Source: a virus. Taken from it: 27,075 nt of DNA. Made by a program: the position numbers and the translations under genes. The stretch is taken from positions 1-27,075 of the IMG/VR virus record IMGVR_UViG_3300033141_001638, one strand, 5' to 3'. Below, in pieces: positions 5,485 through 13,227 of this stretch (its first letter is position 1; each line of letters begins with the position of its first letter). The notes beneath the pieces are model-generated. The model had not been told where the DNA came from, made no database searches, and saw only the letters and a list, made by a program, of their open reading frames with translations.

Positions 5485-6309
5485 ACGCCAGCGCTGACAC
5501 CAGAGATGAAGTCCTGGCTCGACGGCCAACTCAAGGCGGGCGTCTCTGACTTCAGAGATCTCGCGCGAGGTCTGGCGAAGGCCAAACTCATCTCGAAGAA
5601 GTTGCCGGTCATGAGGTCCTATGTGCCACTCATCCGTCAGTACCTCATCGCGCACGAGGGACAGCGAGGCGTGACTCCAGGCTCGACAGCCAACGAAGTC
5701 CCGCCGCCCGTAAGCAACAGGGACATCAGATCGGGGCCCCGCGAGACGCCGAACATAGACCGACAGCAGCGCCGAGCAGCAGCGGACGCAGAGAAGCGCC
5801 AGAACGAGACCAACAAGGCGGCCAGGCGCGCCCACGTCGAAGCCGTGATCATGCGGGGCGGCCTGACTCGGATGGCCGTGCTCGAGCTATGCGCCAAGTG
5901 GGGGTGCAAGCCAACCGACATCAAGGCCGACGAGCGGATCGTGCTGGACTCGATGACCGAGCAGATGTCCTCGGAGTCAGTCCTTAGCTACACCGCCCGC
6001 TGGTTCAAGGGTATGGACCTCTTGATCGCCGAGTCCGCCGATCGGGGCGACATGAAGACAGCGATGCGCGGCCAGATCGCGATGGGGGAGGCGCTGGGCA
6101 TCCTCGGCGGGGCTGAGAACGCGGTGACCGTGGTGATCGGGGCCGAGCAGGACGCGGGGGTGTACGTCTCGCGCGACCCTGAGGCGCTGAGGCTGGCCCG
6201 GGTGAACCGACGGGCTCGGCTGATTGAGTTGAGGCAGGAGAGGGCGGTGCTGGCTGAGGAGCGGGGTGGGCTCGTTCTTGAGGCTGTGCACCCGGTGATT
6301 GAAGATTGA
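5470..6309 (+). CDS. Probable terminase small subunit
   Basis: A 279-residue protein directly upstream of the terminase large subunit, where the DNA-recognition subunit normally lies. The N-terminal 60 residues are helical and basic (DLARGLAKAKLISKK), compatible with DNA binding. A polar, Arg/Gln-rich linker follows (IDRQQRRAAADAEKRQ), then a helical C-terminal half ending in a long charged helix. I cannot name a family from motifs; the call rests on position and architecture. ATG 5470 is preferred to an ATG at 5443, which lies inside the operator. No Shine-Dalgarno is visible, and a TATAGT box sits 7 bases upstream, so the message may be leaderless. Confidence 0.6.
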   Translation: MTGPQTPALTPEMKSWLDGQLKAGVSDFRDLARGLAKAKLISKKLPVMRSYVPLIRQYLIAHEGQRGVTPGSTANEVPPPVSNRDIRSGPRETPNIDRQQRRAAADAEKRQNETNKAARRAHVEAVIMRGGLTRMAVLELCAKWGCKPTDIKADERIVLDSMTEQMSSESVLSYTARWFKGMDLLIAESADRGDMKTAMRGQIAMGEALGILGGAENAVTVVIGAEQDAGVYVSRDPEALRLARVNRRARLIELRQERAVLAEERGGLVLEAVHPVIED

Positions 6310-6320
6310 AGGAGCATGAG

Positions 6321-6455
6321 ATGAGCGAGTACATGGAAAACAAAGGCGGGTCGCTCTATATATATGACGAGGGCTTCAGGCACGGAGTGGTTGAGAGCGA
6401 TCTCGGACCGGGAGAATACGAACTCGTCTATGACGAGCGAGAGAAAGGCCAATGA
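6321..6455 (+). CDS. Tiny hypothetical protein, 44 aa
   Basis: ATG 6321 is preceded by AAGGAG at good spacing and follows the terminase small subunit gene by 11 bases. The protein is acidic and rich in Tyr and Gly (GGSLYIYDEGFRHGVV, then EYELVYDERE), looking like a small beta-rich domain. Its stop overlaps the next start as ATGA. No family is recognised; location suggests co-expression with the terminase. Confidence 0.6.
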   Translation: MSEYMENKGGSLYIYDEGFRHGVVESDLGPGEYELVYDEREKGQ

Positions 6456-6544
6456 ATCAGAAAGTCAACCATCGGCCCAATAAGCGTCAAGCGATTGGAG
6501 GACCTTTTGCGTGGAGCTCGGCTACTTGGAAAGTGGGAGGCTAA
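6452..6544 (+). CDS. Tiny basic peptide, 30 aa
   Basis: ATG 6452 overlaps the previous stop (ATGA), and the TAA at 6542-6544 abuts the AAGGAAGG ribosome-binding site of the terminase large gene. The peptide is basic and Trp-rich (NQKVNHRPNKRQ, then FAWSSATWKVGG). It may be a genuine peptide or only a coupling reading frame that brings ribosomes to the terminase start. Confidence 0.4.
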   Translation: MNQKVNHRPNKRQAIGGPFAWSSATWKVGG

Positions 6545-6550
6545 GGAAGG

Positions 6551-8143
6551 GTGACCACCGAACACCTCGACCTCCTCGAAGCCCAACTCCTCGACGTAGA
6601 CGCCGAACTCCGGCTGCTCGAAATCGAGGAGCGGGCCGACAACGCCGAACTCGCAATCCAGGGCGGGCGCGGAGCTCTCGCCGCGTTCGTGCGGTGGGCG
6701 TGGCCGATCGTGGAGCCGGGGGTCGTGCTCGAATGGTCGTGGTTCCTCGACCTGCTGTGCGAGGAGTGGGAACTCTTCATCAGCGGGAAGACTCAGGACC
6801 TCCTGATCAACATGCCGCCCGGGATGATGAAGAGTTTGATCGGGTCGGTATTCGTGCCGGCGTTCGACTGGCTGCACCAACCATATCGGCGCTCCCTGTA
6901 CTGCTCAGGTACGGCCAGCGTCAACAAGCGAGACAGCCGGCGCTGTAGGGATGTCATCCGGTCTGATGACTACATCGTGCTTGCAGCCGAGGCCGCGCGG
7001 CGCAGGGGTGAGGAGCCCTGGACACTCAAGAAGGACCAGTCTGAGAAACTGGATTATGCGAATACGATACAGGGCCAGCGCCTGTCTGTACCGCTGGGCG
7101 GTAGGATCGTTGGACAGCGCGGCAACATGCTGGTCGTCGATGACCCGCACGACGTGAAGGAGATCGTCCTGGGTGGACCCGACCAGGTCCGAAAGAGGCT
7201 CGCGGATCGCGTCCACATCTTCGACAAGGTGCTCCCCACCCGACTCAACGACCAGCGCAGGGACGGGCGCGCCGTGGTCATGCAGCGGCTGCACACCGAC
7301 GACGTGTCGGGCCACTGCATCCGAGAGGGCGGCTGGCGTGTGGTGGTGTTCGCCATGCGCTTCAACCCGGACAACCCTCACAACCACCCGAAGGACCCGA
7401 GGACCGAGCGCGGCGAGCTGCTGGACCCGGTGCGGTTCCCCGAGGAGGTGCTGCGGAAGCTGGAGAAGCGCCTTGGCCCGTCACAGGCTGCCGCCCAACT
7501 CCAGCAGGAGCCCCGCATAGTCGAGGGTCTGAGGTTCAAGCGCGAGTGGTTCCGAGTCTACAAAGGCCTCCCGACCGCGATCGCCATGGCTTGCCAGATG
7601 CTGGTGCTCTCGGTGGACTGTGCCGCGTCGAAGAATAAGGAGGCGGACTGGACTGTGATGGTGCTCTGGGGGTTCATGCGTGGGCGGCGGTATCTGCTTG
7701 ACCAGATCCGAGTAAAGAGCAACTACCCCGAGCAGAAGCGGGCTTTGCTTCTGATGTGGAACAAGTGGCGCAACGCTGGGGTCCGCAAGCTGCTGATCGA
7801 GAACAAGAGCAACGGGCTCCCGCTGATTGACGAGGCCTTGGTCGCAGGGATGCCCGCGATCGCCTTCAATCCGGGCTCCATCGGCTCCAAGGTGGACCGC
7901 GCCAGCTACACCGAAGGATGTGCTGAGGCCGGGCTAATCTACATCCCCGACGAGAAAGACGAGGCGTGGGTAGCTGATTGGGTGGATGAGCATTTGGCTT
8001 TTGGGCCTGGCTGCACGCACGACGACATGGTGGACGCGACCTCGCAGGTGATGTGCCACTGGGGGAAGGACTCGGGCACGGGGGATCAGGGGCTGGTTGG
8101 GGCGGACTTGGTCAAGCAGCAGTTTGCGTTTTTGCTTGGCTGA
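6551..8143 (+). CDS. terL: Terminase large subunit (packaging ATPase-nuclease)
   Basis: A 530-residue packaging motor. The N-terminal ATPase has Walker A as MPPGMMKS (residues 88-95) and Walker B as LVVDDP (193-198). The C-terminal RNase H-like nuclease shows the expected acids: LSVDCAASK (Asp356), LLIENKS (Glu417) and CTHDDMVDA (Asp491/492). Length and order match Terminase_6-type subunits that cut concatemers and translocate DNA into the prohead. The GTG start at 6551 follows AAGGAAGG. The protein begins with a Leu/Glu-rich helix (residues 5-30), a common small-subunit contact. Confidence 0.97.
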   Translation: MTTEHLDLLEAQLLDVDAELRLLEIEERADNAELAIQGGRGALAAFVRWAWPIVEPGVVLEWSWFLDLLCEEWELFISGKTQDLLINMPPGMMKSLIGSVFVPAFDWLHQPYRRSLYCSGTASVNKRDSRRCRDVIRSDDYIVLAAEAARRRGEEPWTLKKDQSEKLDYANTIQGQRLSVPLGGRIVGQRGNMLVVDDPHDVKEIVLGGPDQVRKRLADRVHIFDKVLPTRLNDQRRDGRAVVMQRLHTDDVSGHCIREGGWRVVVFAMRFNPDNPHNHPKDPRTERGELLDPVRFPEEVLRKLEKRLGPSQAAAQLQQEPRIVEGLRFKREWFRVYKGLPTAIAMACQMLVLSVDCAASKNKEADWTVMVLWGFMRGRRYLLDQIRVKSNYPEQKRALLLMWNKWRNAGVRKLLIENKSNGLPLIDEALVAGMPAIAFNPGSIGSKVDRASYTEGCAEAGLIYIPDEKDEAWVADWVDEHLAFGPGCTHDDMVDATSQVMCHWGKDSGTGDQGLVGADLVKQQFAFLLG

Positions 8144-8176
8144 CCTGTTTCTCTGTGTTACGGTATTGGAGTAACA
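8136..8176 (+). promoter_or_regulatory. Possible promoter and inverted repeat before the accessory block
   Basis: TTGGCT (8136-8141), a 17-bp spacer and TACGGT (8159-8164) resemble a promoter. TGTTAC at 8156-8161 and GTAACA at 8171-8176 form a perfect 6-bp inverted repeat with a 9-bp spacer across the -10/start region, an operator-like position. A related GTAAC/GTTAC pair with the same 9-bp spacer occurs at 24571-24591. Confidence 0.45.
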
Positions 8177-8188
8177 ACGGAGAGCGAG

Positions 8189-8503
8189 ATGGGAGACAAG
8201 CACGAGGACGAAGCCAAGGCTTTCAGAGATTATGTCGAGAAGGCGATGGGCGAGTTCGTCGGTGAACGACTGGATGACCCGACTCTGGCCAAGCGCGTGG
8301 CCAAGAAGCTTGGGGAGATTGTCGAGTCAATCGACATGCCGCCAAGCATCACGCTGGCCATGCTCGTCGACGTGTTCGAGATGGAATCTTCGACCATTCC
8401 GGAGTTCGGCGCAGCCTACCTCGCCAAGAGGGCGGTCGATGCGCTGGATTTGGCACTGGTGCAGCACATGGCGCTTGACCTTAAGGAGGCCGACAATGAC
8501 TGA
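8189..8503 (+). CDS. Hypothetical helical protein, 104 aa
   Basis: ATG 8189 has GGAGAG upstream. The protein is charged and mainly helical (DEAKAFRDYVEKAMGEFV at the N-terminus, AYLAKRAVDALDLAL near the end). It is the first of seven overlapping accessory genes between the terminase and the portal. No domain is recognised. Confidence 0.75.
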   Translation: MGDKHEDEAKAFRDYVEKAMGEFVGERLDDPTLAKRVAKKLGEIVESIDMPPSITLAMLVDVFEMESSTIPEFGAAYLAKRAVDALDLALVQHMALDLKEADND

Positions 8504-8897
8504 CATCAAACGAACCGAGCGCGGCTGGGCGGGGCACTACATTCTCGCCAACCGCTGCCTCTTCCGGCGCAACACCCTGCTCCAGTACGCCGGACTCAGC
8601 GTGGTGGTGTCTACGGTTGGGCTTCAGGTGCGGCGAGAGAGTTTGATCGATCCTGGGGTTGAGGCCTCGCCGGAGGAGCATTTCGAGACGGTCGGCTCAG
8701 GGCGTTACTTCGAGACTCAGGCTTTCCACGCCATGGAGGGCGACCGCTGGCTTGATGCCGACGTGTGTCAGCCGATCAGTCTGAACTCGCCGCACACCAT
8801 CTCTGAGATCGACGCTGACGACAGAGCCAACAACATGCACGAGGCTGTTGTGGCTGAGCTCAGTGAGCGCCTTCTGGCTGGCGAGGTGTTGACATGA
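8496..8897 (+). CDS. Conserved-looking phage protein of unknown function, 133 aa
   Basis: ATG 8496 overlaps the previous gene by eight bases and has AAGGAGG at ideal spacing. The N-terminus (RGWAGHYILANRCLFRRNTLL) and the repeated strand-forming segments (LSVVVSTVGLQVR, RYFETQAFHAM, DRWLDADVCQPI) suggest a compact beta-rich domain, with a helical C-terminus. I have the impression that proteins with this type of start occur in other phages, but I cannot assign a function. Confidence 0.75.
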   Translation: MTDIKRTERGWAGHYILANRCLFRRNTLLQYAGLSVVVSTVGLQVRRESLIDPGVEASPEEHFETVGSGRYFETQAFHAMEGDRWLDADVCQPISLNSPHTISEIDADDRANNMHEAVVAELSERLLAGEVLT

Positions 8898-9466
8898 CCA
8901 AACCAACCCTACTCGTCACCGGCTTCAACCGCTGCGGCTCCTCCCTGATGATGAAGATGCTCGACAAAGGCGGGGCCGAAGTCATCGCCGAGAACACCGA
9001 CACCTACGAGGTCTCGTGGCTCGCCGACCTGACCACGCCTCAAACCAAGGTGGTCCTGAGCCAGGCGCCCGGCCGTGCGATCAAGATCCTCGACCCGCAC
9101 CTGAACTTCAAGCACCTGCCCGAGGGCGACTACATCGCGATCGTGGTGGAGCGCGACCACGGAGAGCAGGCCAAGAGCATCGTGCGGGTCATGCGGCTGG
9201 TTGGGGTGTTGGATGGCTCGGTAGACGAGGAGGAGGAGCGCCGGGTGCTGCGCAAGGTGAAGTCGGGGCTGAAGCAGGACCAGCCGAGGATGCTGGAGGA
9301 GGTCCGACGGGTGACTGGGGGGCGGTTCATTCGAGTCCGGTTTGAGAGTCTGCTTTCTGGCGAGTACCAGCCATTCTTCACCATGGGATTCGTCAGCAGC
9401 GTTTGTGCTGGCCTTGATCCAGAAGCCATGATGGACTGCATTCAGAAGCGCGGAGGTGACTCATGA
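8894..9466 (+). CDS. Sulfotransferase-like P-loop protein
   Basis: A 190-residue protein with an N-terminal strand and P-loop, TGFNRCGSSLMMKML (residues 9-23). It matches the 5'-phosphosulfate-binding loop of PAPS-dependent sulfotransferases, normally [G]xxRSG[ST]S. The second signature is also present: VVERDHGEQAKSIVR (residues 85-98), equivalent to the Arg and Ser that hold the 3'-phosphate. At 190 residues it is shorter than many family members. Substrate unknown; sulfation of a host or phage carbohydrate would be the family expectation. ATGA overlap with the upstream gene. A nucleotide kinase-like use of the same fold is the main alternative. Confidence 0.65.
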   Translation: MTKPTLLVTGFNRCGSSLMMKMLDKGGAEVIAENTDTYEVSWLADLTTPQTKVVLSQAPGRAIKILDPHLNFKHLPEGDYIAIVVERDHGEQAKSIVRVMRLVGVLDGSVDEEEERRVLRKVKSGLKQDQPRMLEEVRRVTGGRFIRVRFESLLSGEYQPFFTMGFVSSVCAGLDPEAMMDCIQKRGGDS

Positions 9467-9696
9467 AGCGCTTCATCCTGTTCACCACCGAGGACTACTA
9501 CCCAGCGGGCGGCGTCAAAGACATCGCTGGGTCGTTTGACTCATTCGAAGAACTCGACCTCGCGCTGGTGTCGTCCAGTGACCGCTACGCCGACGAGGCG
9601 CAGTGTCTCGACACCCAAGACGACCGGAAGCGCATCAGGCGGAGGGTGGAGTACAGCAGCAAGTGGGAAGCGTGGCGCGACTGGGAGGAGGCATGA
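9463..9696 (+). CDS. Small conserved-type phage protein, 77 aa
   Basis: ATG 9463 overlaps the previous stop (ATGA) and has GGAGG upstream. The start KRFILFTTEDYYPAGG followed by DIAGSFDSFEELD is a pattern I associate with a widespread family of small phage proteins of unknown role. A basic, Trp-rich C-terminus follows. Confidence 0.75.
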   Translation: MKRFILFTTEDYYPAGGVKDIAGSFDSFEELDLALVSSSDRYADEAQCLDTQDDRKRIRRRVEYSSKWEAWRDWEEA

Positions 9697-9968
9697 GCGC
9701 CGGGATCACCAAGTGCGGGAAGCGCGCCTACCCCGGCCAGGCTGAGGCGAAGCGCGAGGCCAAGCAGATCCGCTACCGGTCGGGGATGCCGTTCCGCGCC
9801 TACCCGTGCCCCGACTGCAAGGACTGGCACATCTCGAAGACGCCGCCCCGCAACGGGAAGATCGGCGGGAACAAGAAGCGGAAGCGTGGGCGCCGGCCTG
9901 TTCGGGGTCAGACGTTCGAGGAACTGGCGAAGAAGATGCGCGAGGAGCGCGTGGGAGGTGAGGTATGA
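9693..9968 (+). CDS. Small basic zinc-ribbon-like protein, 91 aa
   Basis: ATG 9693 overlaps the preceding stop as ATGA, with GGGAGGAGG as ribosome-binding site. The motif YPCPDCKDWHISK (residues about 36-48), with the earlier TKCGKRAY, fits a small zinc-binding or knuckle fold of the kind seen in many phage orphan proteins. The second half is very basic (GNKKRKRGRRPVRG), suggesting nucleic-acid contact. Confidence 0.75.
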   Translation: MSAGITKCGKRAYPGQAEAKREAKQIRYRSGMPFRAYPCPDCKDWHISKTPPRNGKIGGNKKRKRGRRPVRGQTFEELAKKMREERVGGEV

Positions 9969-10561
9969 GTGAGTGGACCAAAGAACGCGAGGACGAGATC
10001 CGCGCGCGGTGTGAGGCGGCGACTGATGGGCCGTGGATCCGCTACAGCCATAGGACCGGCATCGTGCTTGGTTGCGGCGGAGCGAGCGCCATCTGTAATG
10101 CCAGAAACTCAACTCAAGATGCATCATTCATCGCTAATTCTCGCCAAGATCTACCCGACTCCCTGGCCGAACTCGACCGCCGCGCCGAAGCGCTCACCAC
10201 CGAGCATAACCTCGGCTACCGCAAGGGCTACTCCAACGGCCACTACGACGCCACGGAGGGCGAGGAGTTCAGCGACAGCCCCGGCGATTCGGCCGAGATC
10301 GAGCGGACCACGGAGGCGGCGTATCTGGAGGAGATCGCGGCGCTGCGGACTCAGGTGCAGCGGGCTCTGAGGGTCGTCAATCGCTATCGCGGTGTCATCA
10401 GCGGCCGACAGTCAGCCCACCCTGACGAGGTGGTGGCTGAGTTCTGCGCGGAGACCGAGAAGGACTACGCCGATGTGTTCAAGGCTGCGGACGAGGAGCG
10501 GACTCGGTGGCGCCGTCGCGGGATACCCTATCTGATGCCTGGGCGGAAGACTGATGCGTAA
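9965..10561 (+). CDS. Ea22-like protein
   Basis: A 198-residue protein with the recurring Ead/Ea22 pattern: an N-terminal helix, then EAATDGPWIRY (residues about 17-27), a variable strand region, and DASFIANSRQDLPDSLAELD (about 52-71). These are accessory early proteins of lambda-like and other phages, generally non-essential and of unclear role. The C-terminal two thirds are charged and helical (EEIAALRTQVQRALRVVN) and probably form a coiled coil. ATG 9965 overlaps the previous stop. Confidence 0.75.
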   Translation: MSEWTKEREDEIRARCEAATDGPWIRYSHRTGIVLGCGGASAICNARNSTQDASFIANSRQDLPDSLAELDRRAEALTTEHNLGYRKGYSNGHYDATEGEEFSDSPGDSAEIERTTEAAYLEEIAALRTQVQRALRVVNRYRGVISGRQSAHPDEVVAEFCAETEKDYADVFKAADEERTRWRRRGIPYLMPGRKTDA

Positions 10562-10988
10562 GGTCTTTCAGACGATCATCGACCGCGAGCGAGGCGACTG
10601 CGAACGGGCCTGCGTTGCGACCATCTTGGGGCTCCCCATCGAGGACGTGCCCAACTTCGCTGACCCAGAGATGCGGACCCACCTGCACTTGTGGATGCGC
10701 GAATGGCTCCACACGCAGGGCTATGGCATCATCGAGACCAAGCGGGATCTGGGGCCGGTCGATTACACCTGCACCGGGCTGTACCGGCTTGCGGCCATCG
10801 CCACCGTGCCGTCGCAGGTGTTCAAGGACGGCAAGCACGCCATCGTCGTAGGCTGGCGCGTCCACCCCGAATACGAGGGCGCGTTGGAATGCTACGTTGT
10901 CCACGACCCCAACCACAGCAACGCGCCCTATGGGGACGTCACGGAGTTGGTGGAGCGGCTGCGCTGGATTGTTCCCCACATGCTGTAG
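10554..10988 (+). CDS. C39-like cysteine-protease-fold protein
   Basis: A 144-residue protein starting with the phage-type RKVFQTIIDRERGDCERACVA. Candidate catalytic residues are Cys16 (GDC), His95 (DGKHAIVVGW) and Asp118 (VVHDPN), in the order and spacing expected for a papain/C39-like fold. Phage proteins of this family are usually annotated as hypothetical; a protease role against a phage or host protein is possible, and bacteriocin-leader cleavage is unlikely without a transporter. ATG 10554 overlaps the Ea22-like gene by eight bases. It is the last gene of the accessory block and is followed by hairpins. Confidence 0.65.
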   Translation: MRKVFQTIIDRERGDCERACVATILGLPIEDVPNFADPEMRTHLHLWMREWLHTQGYGIIETKRDLGPVDYTCTGLYRLAAIATVPSQVFKDGKHAIVVGWRVHPEYEGALECYVVHDPNHSNAPYGDVTELVERLRWIVPHML

Positions 10989-11002
10989 AGCGAGTCATCC
11001 AT

Positions 11003-11026
11003 ACTCGTTGACTTCCAGCAACGAGT
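11003..11026 (+). repeat. Perfect 8-bp inverted repeat downstream of the accessory block
   Basis: ACTCGTTG at 11003-11010 pairs with CAACGAGT at 11019-11026. A third copy of the CGAGT half-site at 10991-10995 could pair alternatively with ACTCG at 11003-11007, giving mutually exclusive hairpins just before the terminator. It may be part of a termination/attenuation element or an operator. Confidence 0.6.
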
Positions 11027-11036
11027 CTCGCCCCGC

Positions 11037-11063
11037 AAGACCCCTCACCTCGGTGGGGGTCTT
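11037..11063 (+). terminator. Probable intrinsic terminator before the portal gene
   Basis: AAGACCCC at 11037-11044 pairs with GGGGTCTT at 11056-11063, with further CACC/GGTG pairing inside. A short CTTCTG tail follows, so the T-run is weak. It separates the accessory block from the portal gene, which has its own AGGAGG ribosome-binding site and possibly a promoter around TATTCTATGCAT at 11092-11103. Confidence 0.65.
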
Positions 11064-11117
11064 CTGCATTCGCCTTTCCAGCCGCGCGGCGCTATTCTAT
11101 GCATCAGGAGGTAGCCC

Positions 11118-12677
11118 ATGGGTCTACGCGAAGATCTTCAGGACTTGCAGGACCGGGCCGCCAGTGGCTTTACGGGGCCAACATTTGAGCCGCTGCAACT
11201 CCCGGCGCCAGTTGAGAGGGTGGACACCGCGCAAGTAGAGGTGCTGCCGGCGCCGGAGCCATACCGGTCGGACTCGATCGCGAACTTCCAGACTGCGCTC
11301 GGGACTACGAGGGACAAGGGGCAGGCCGCGCGGCCGAGCCGGAACCTGCTGCCGCTCAGCTTCGCCGAACTCTACATCCTCTACCGGCACAATGGGTACG
11401 CCAAGCGCTTCGTCGACGTGGTGCCCGACAACGCCACCAAGAAGAACTGGCGGCTCCTGCTCCAGCAAGAGAAGGACGCCGACCCCGGCGAGAAGGTCAA
11501 GGTCCAAGCCGAGTTCCAGCAGGAGATCCTGAACGAGAACAAGCGGCTCTCTCTGGTGAGCAAGACGGCGGACGCAAACCGCTGGGGCCGGCTATTCGGC
11601 GGCGCTCTGATGCTGATGATCACCGAGGACGATATCCCCGGTGACTTCGACGGGAACGCTCAGCAGTGGCTTGCACAGCCGCTGGACCTCGACAAGGTGA
11701 AGCGCCTGCAGAACCTCGTGGTGCTCGACGCGGTGGAGTTCACCGCCCAGTCCTACAACGACGACCTCACCTCCCCACGCTTTGGCCGGGTCGAGACATG
11801 GAGCATCAACGCCAGCACGGGCGGGCACTCGGTGGTCGGGACCATCCACGCGACCCGCGCGCTGTACTGGCCAGGCGCCAAACTCCCGCCTAGCCGGTCG
11901 GTGGCGAAGGGCGGCATTGACGACAGCGTGCTGCAGGCTGCTTGGGACCAGCTGCGCAACAAGACCTCGGTTGACCAAGGTGGCGCCGTTCAGGCTCAGC
12001 AACTCACGCGGGACATCCTGACGATCAAGGACGTCAGCACGATGACCCTGAGCGATCAGGCAGCGACCTTCGCCATGCGGATGAAGGCGCTCGCGATGGG
12101 GCTCAGCGCCAACAACATGGCGATCATGAACGAGGGCGAGGACTTCAAGAGCCACGTCGCCAACGTCACGGGCTTCGACAAGCTGGACAACGCCGCCCGT
12201 AGCGCACTCGCTGCTGCAACCGGCATGTCTCAGGTGCGCCTGTTCGGGGAGACCCCCGGAGGCCTCAACAGCGACGGGGAGAGCAGCCAGCGCCACGACG
12301 CGAACATGGTGGCCGGCGTGCAGGAGACTATCTATCGGCCGAACCTTGAGCCGCTGTACACGGTGATGCTCGCCGCGAGCGAGGGGCCGTTTGCTGGCCT
12401 CGAGGCCGACTGGAACCTTGAGTTTGTGCCCCTCGGCGAGCTCACGAAGAAGGAAGAGGCCGAGATCGGGGAGATCAACTCGCGCACTGACAAGAACTAC
12501 ACCGACGCCGGCGTGCTGCCTGCTGACCACGTAGCCGCCTCCCGATTCGGGCCTGGCGGGGATCAGGGCATTCTCCCGATCGACGCTGAGGCCGAGGATG
12601 CAGCCGACCTTGAGCGCACGCGGTTGGCGATGGAGGAGGAGAAGAAGCGGATCGCTGAGGAGCAGGCCGCAGAGTAG
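11118..12677 (+). CDS. Portal protein, DUF1073 family
   Basis: A 519-residue portal: the dodecameric ring at the capsid vertex through which DNA enters and to which the neck attaches. The DUF1073 type is suggested by SDSIANFQTALGTTRDKG near residues 55-72, by LYILYRHNGYAKRFVDVVPD followed by NW (about 89-114), and by NRWGRLFGGALMLMITEDD (about 153-171). The C-terminal 50 residues are acidic and helical, as in many portals. ATG 11118 follows AGGAGGT. Order terminase-portal-minor head protein is canonical. Confidence 0.92.
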   Translation: MGLREDLQDLQDRAASGFTGPTFEPLQLPAPVERVDTAQVEVLPAPEPYRSDSIANFQTALGTTRDKGQAARPSRNLLPLSFAELYILYRHNGYAKRFVDVVPDNATKKNWRLLLQQEKDADPGEKVKVQAEFQQEILNENKRLSLVSKTADANRWGRLFGGALMLMITEDDIPGDFDGNAQQWLAQPLDLDKVKRLQNLVVLDAVEFTAQSYNDDLTSPRFGRVETWSINASTGGHSVVGTIHATRALYWPGAKLPPSRSVAKGGIDDSVLQAAWDQLRNKTSVDQGGAVQAQQLTRDILTIKDVSTMTLSDQAATFAMRMKALAMGLSANNMAIMNEGEDFKSHVANVTGFDKLDNAARSALAAATGMSQVRLFGETPGGLNSDGESSQRHDANMVAGVQETIYRPNLEPLYTVMLAASEGPFAGLEADWNLEFVPLGELTKKEEAEIGEINSRTDKNYTDAGVLPADHVAASRFGPGGDQGILPIDAEAEDAADLERTRLAMEEEKKRIAEEQAAE

Positions 12678-12681
12678 AAAA

Positions 12682-12706
12682 CCCGCCACCGATTGCTCGG
12701 GGCGGG
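12682..12706. terminator. Hairpin between convergent portal and cassette genes
   Basis: CCCGCC at 12682-12687 pairs with GGCGGG at 12701-12706, five bases after the portal stop, with only a short TTGTC beyond. It lies between the rightward portal gene and the leftward gene ending at 12727, so a bidirectional terminator is plausible though the T-run is poor. Confidence 0.4.
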
Positions 12707-12726
12707 CGCCTTGTCGGGGGCTTGGC

Positions 12727-12969
12727 TTAGTCTACCACGGGAGCAGTCAAGTCGAGCCACTCTCCAGCCACCGGCTCGCGGTAGACGCGCTCTCCATTCA
12801 CCACCCTCACCTCAGTCATGCCGAGAGATACGGCTGTCGCGTTGACAGCGGCGATAAGGTCGGGAGTCCACTCCAAGGGTGGAGCACTGCGTGAGACTGG
12901 ACCATCGTGAAAGAGTAGCGCCTTCATGTCCTTGTCCGAGAGGAGGATCGATATTCTCACGTTCATCAT
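12727..12969 (-). CDS. Hypothetical protein in antisense cassette A, 80 aa
   Basis: Two consecutive ATG codons (12969 and 12966) are available. The first overlaps the stop of the upstream frame as ATGA, with GAGGTGAAGG just before it. The protein begins with a strand-like RISILLSDKDMKALLF, then a Pro-rich turn and ALA-type helix (DLIAAVNATAVSLG) and a C-terminal strand pair. No family is recognised. It is the last gene of the minus-strand pair inserted between the portal and the next head gene. Confidence 0.65.
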   Translation of the reverse strand: MMNVRISILLSDKDMKALLFHDGPVSRSAPPLEWTPDLIAAVNATAVSLGMTEVRVVNGERVYREPVAGEWLDLTAPVVD

Positions 12970-13206
12970 CCTTCACCTCGTAGCGTCCACGGCGTGAAGT
13001 CGGTCCGCCCTTCACGCGGGTCAGGACCAAGCCCCAGCGCGTGCTGCTCCATCGCCTCCCAGAACTTCCGCTTCTCAGCGTCGCCGGCTGGGTCGCCCGC
13101 ACAGGGCGTCCAGCATGTCGAGGGTGCTCAGGGTCTTCTCGTTGGTTCGGATGATTCCCTCGATACCGAGGCGGGTGAAGTTCTTGGCCAATTGCGTTGC
13201 GTTCAT
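12966..13206 (-). pseudogene. Small gene with an apparent +1 frameshift (cassette A, first gene)
   Basis: ATG 13206, preceded by GGAG, opens a frame (NATQLAKNFTRLGIEGIIR onward) that stops at 13075 after 43 residues. From about position 13100 the next frame becomes convincingly coding (GDPAGDAEKRKFWEAMEQHA onward) and stops at 12966, overlapping the next start as ATGA like its neighbours. That second frame has no usable start before an ATG whose ribosome-binding site is too close. Skipping one G in the GGG at 13096-13098 joins the two into a single protein of about 79 residues. Causes could be mutation, a sequence error, or programmed +1 frameshifting. Function unknown. Confidence 0.6.
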
Positions 13207-13227
13207 GTCGTTCTCCGTTCTGCTTCT

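Noticed and set aside
11592-12689. A 365-codon minus-strand frame across the portal gene
   Set aside because: Antisense shadow of the portal; low-complexity Val/Leu/His/Arg composition and no start signal.
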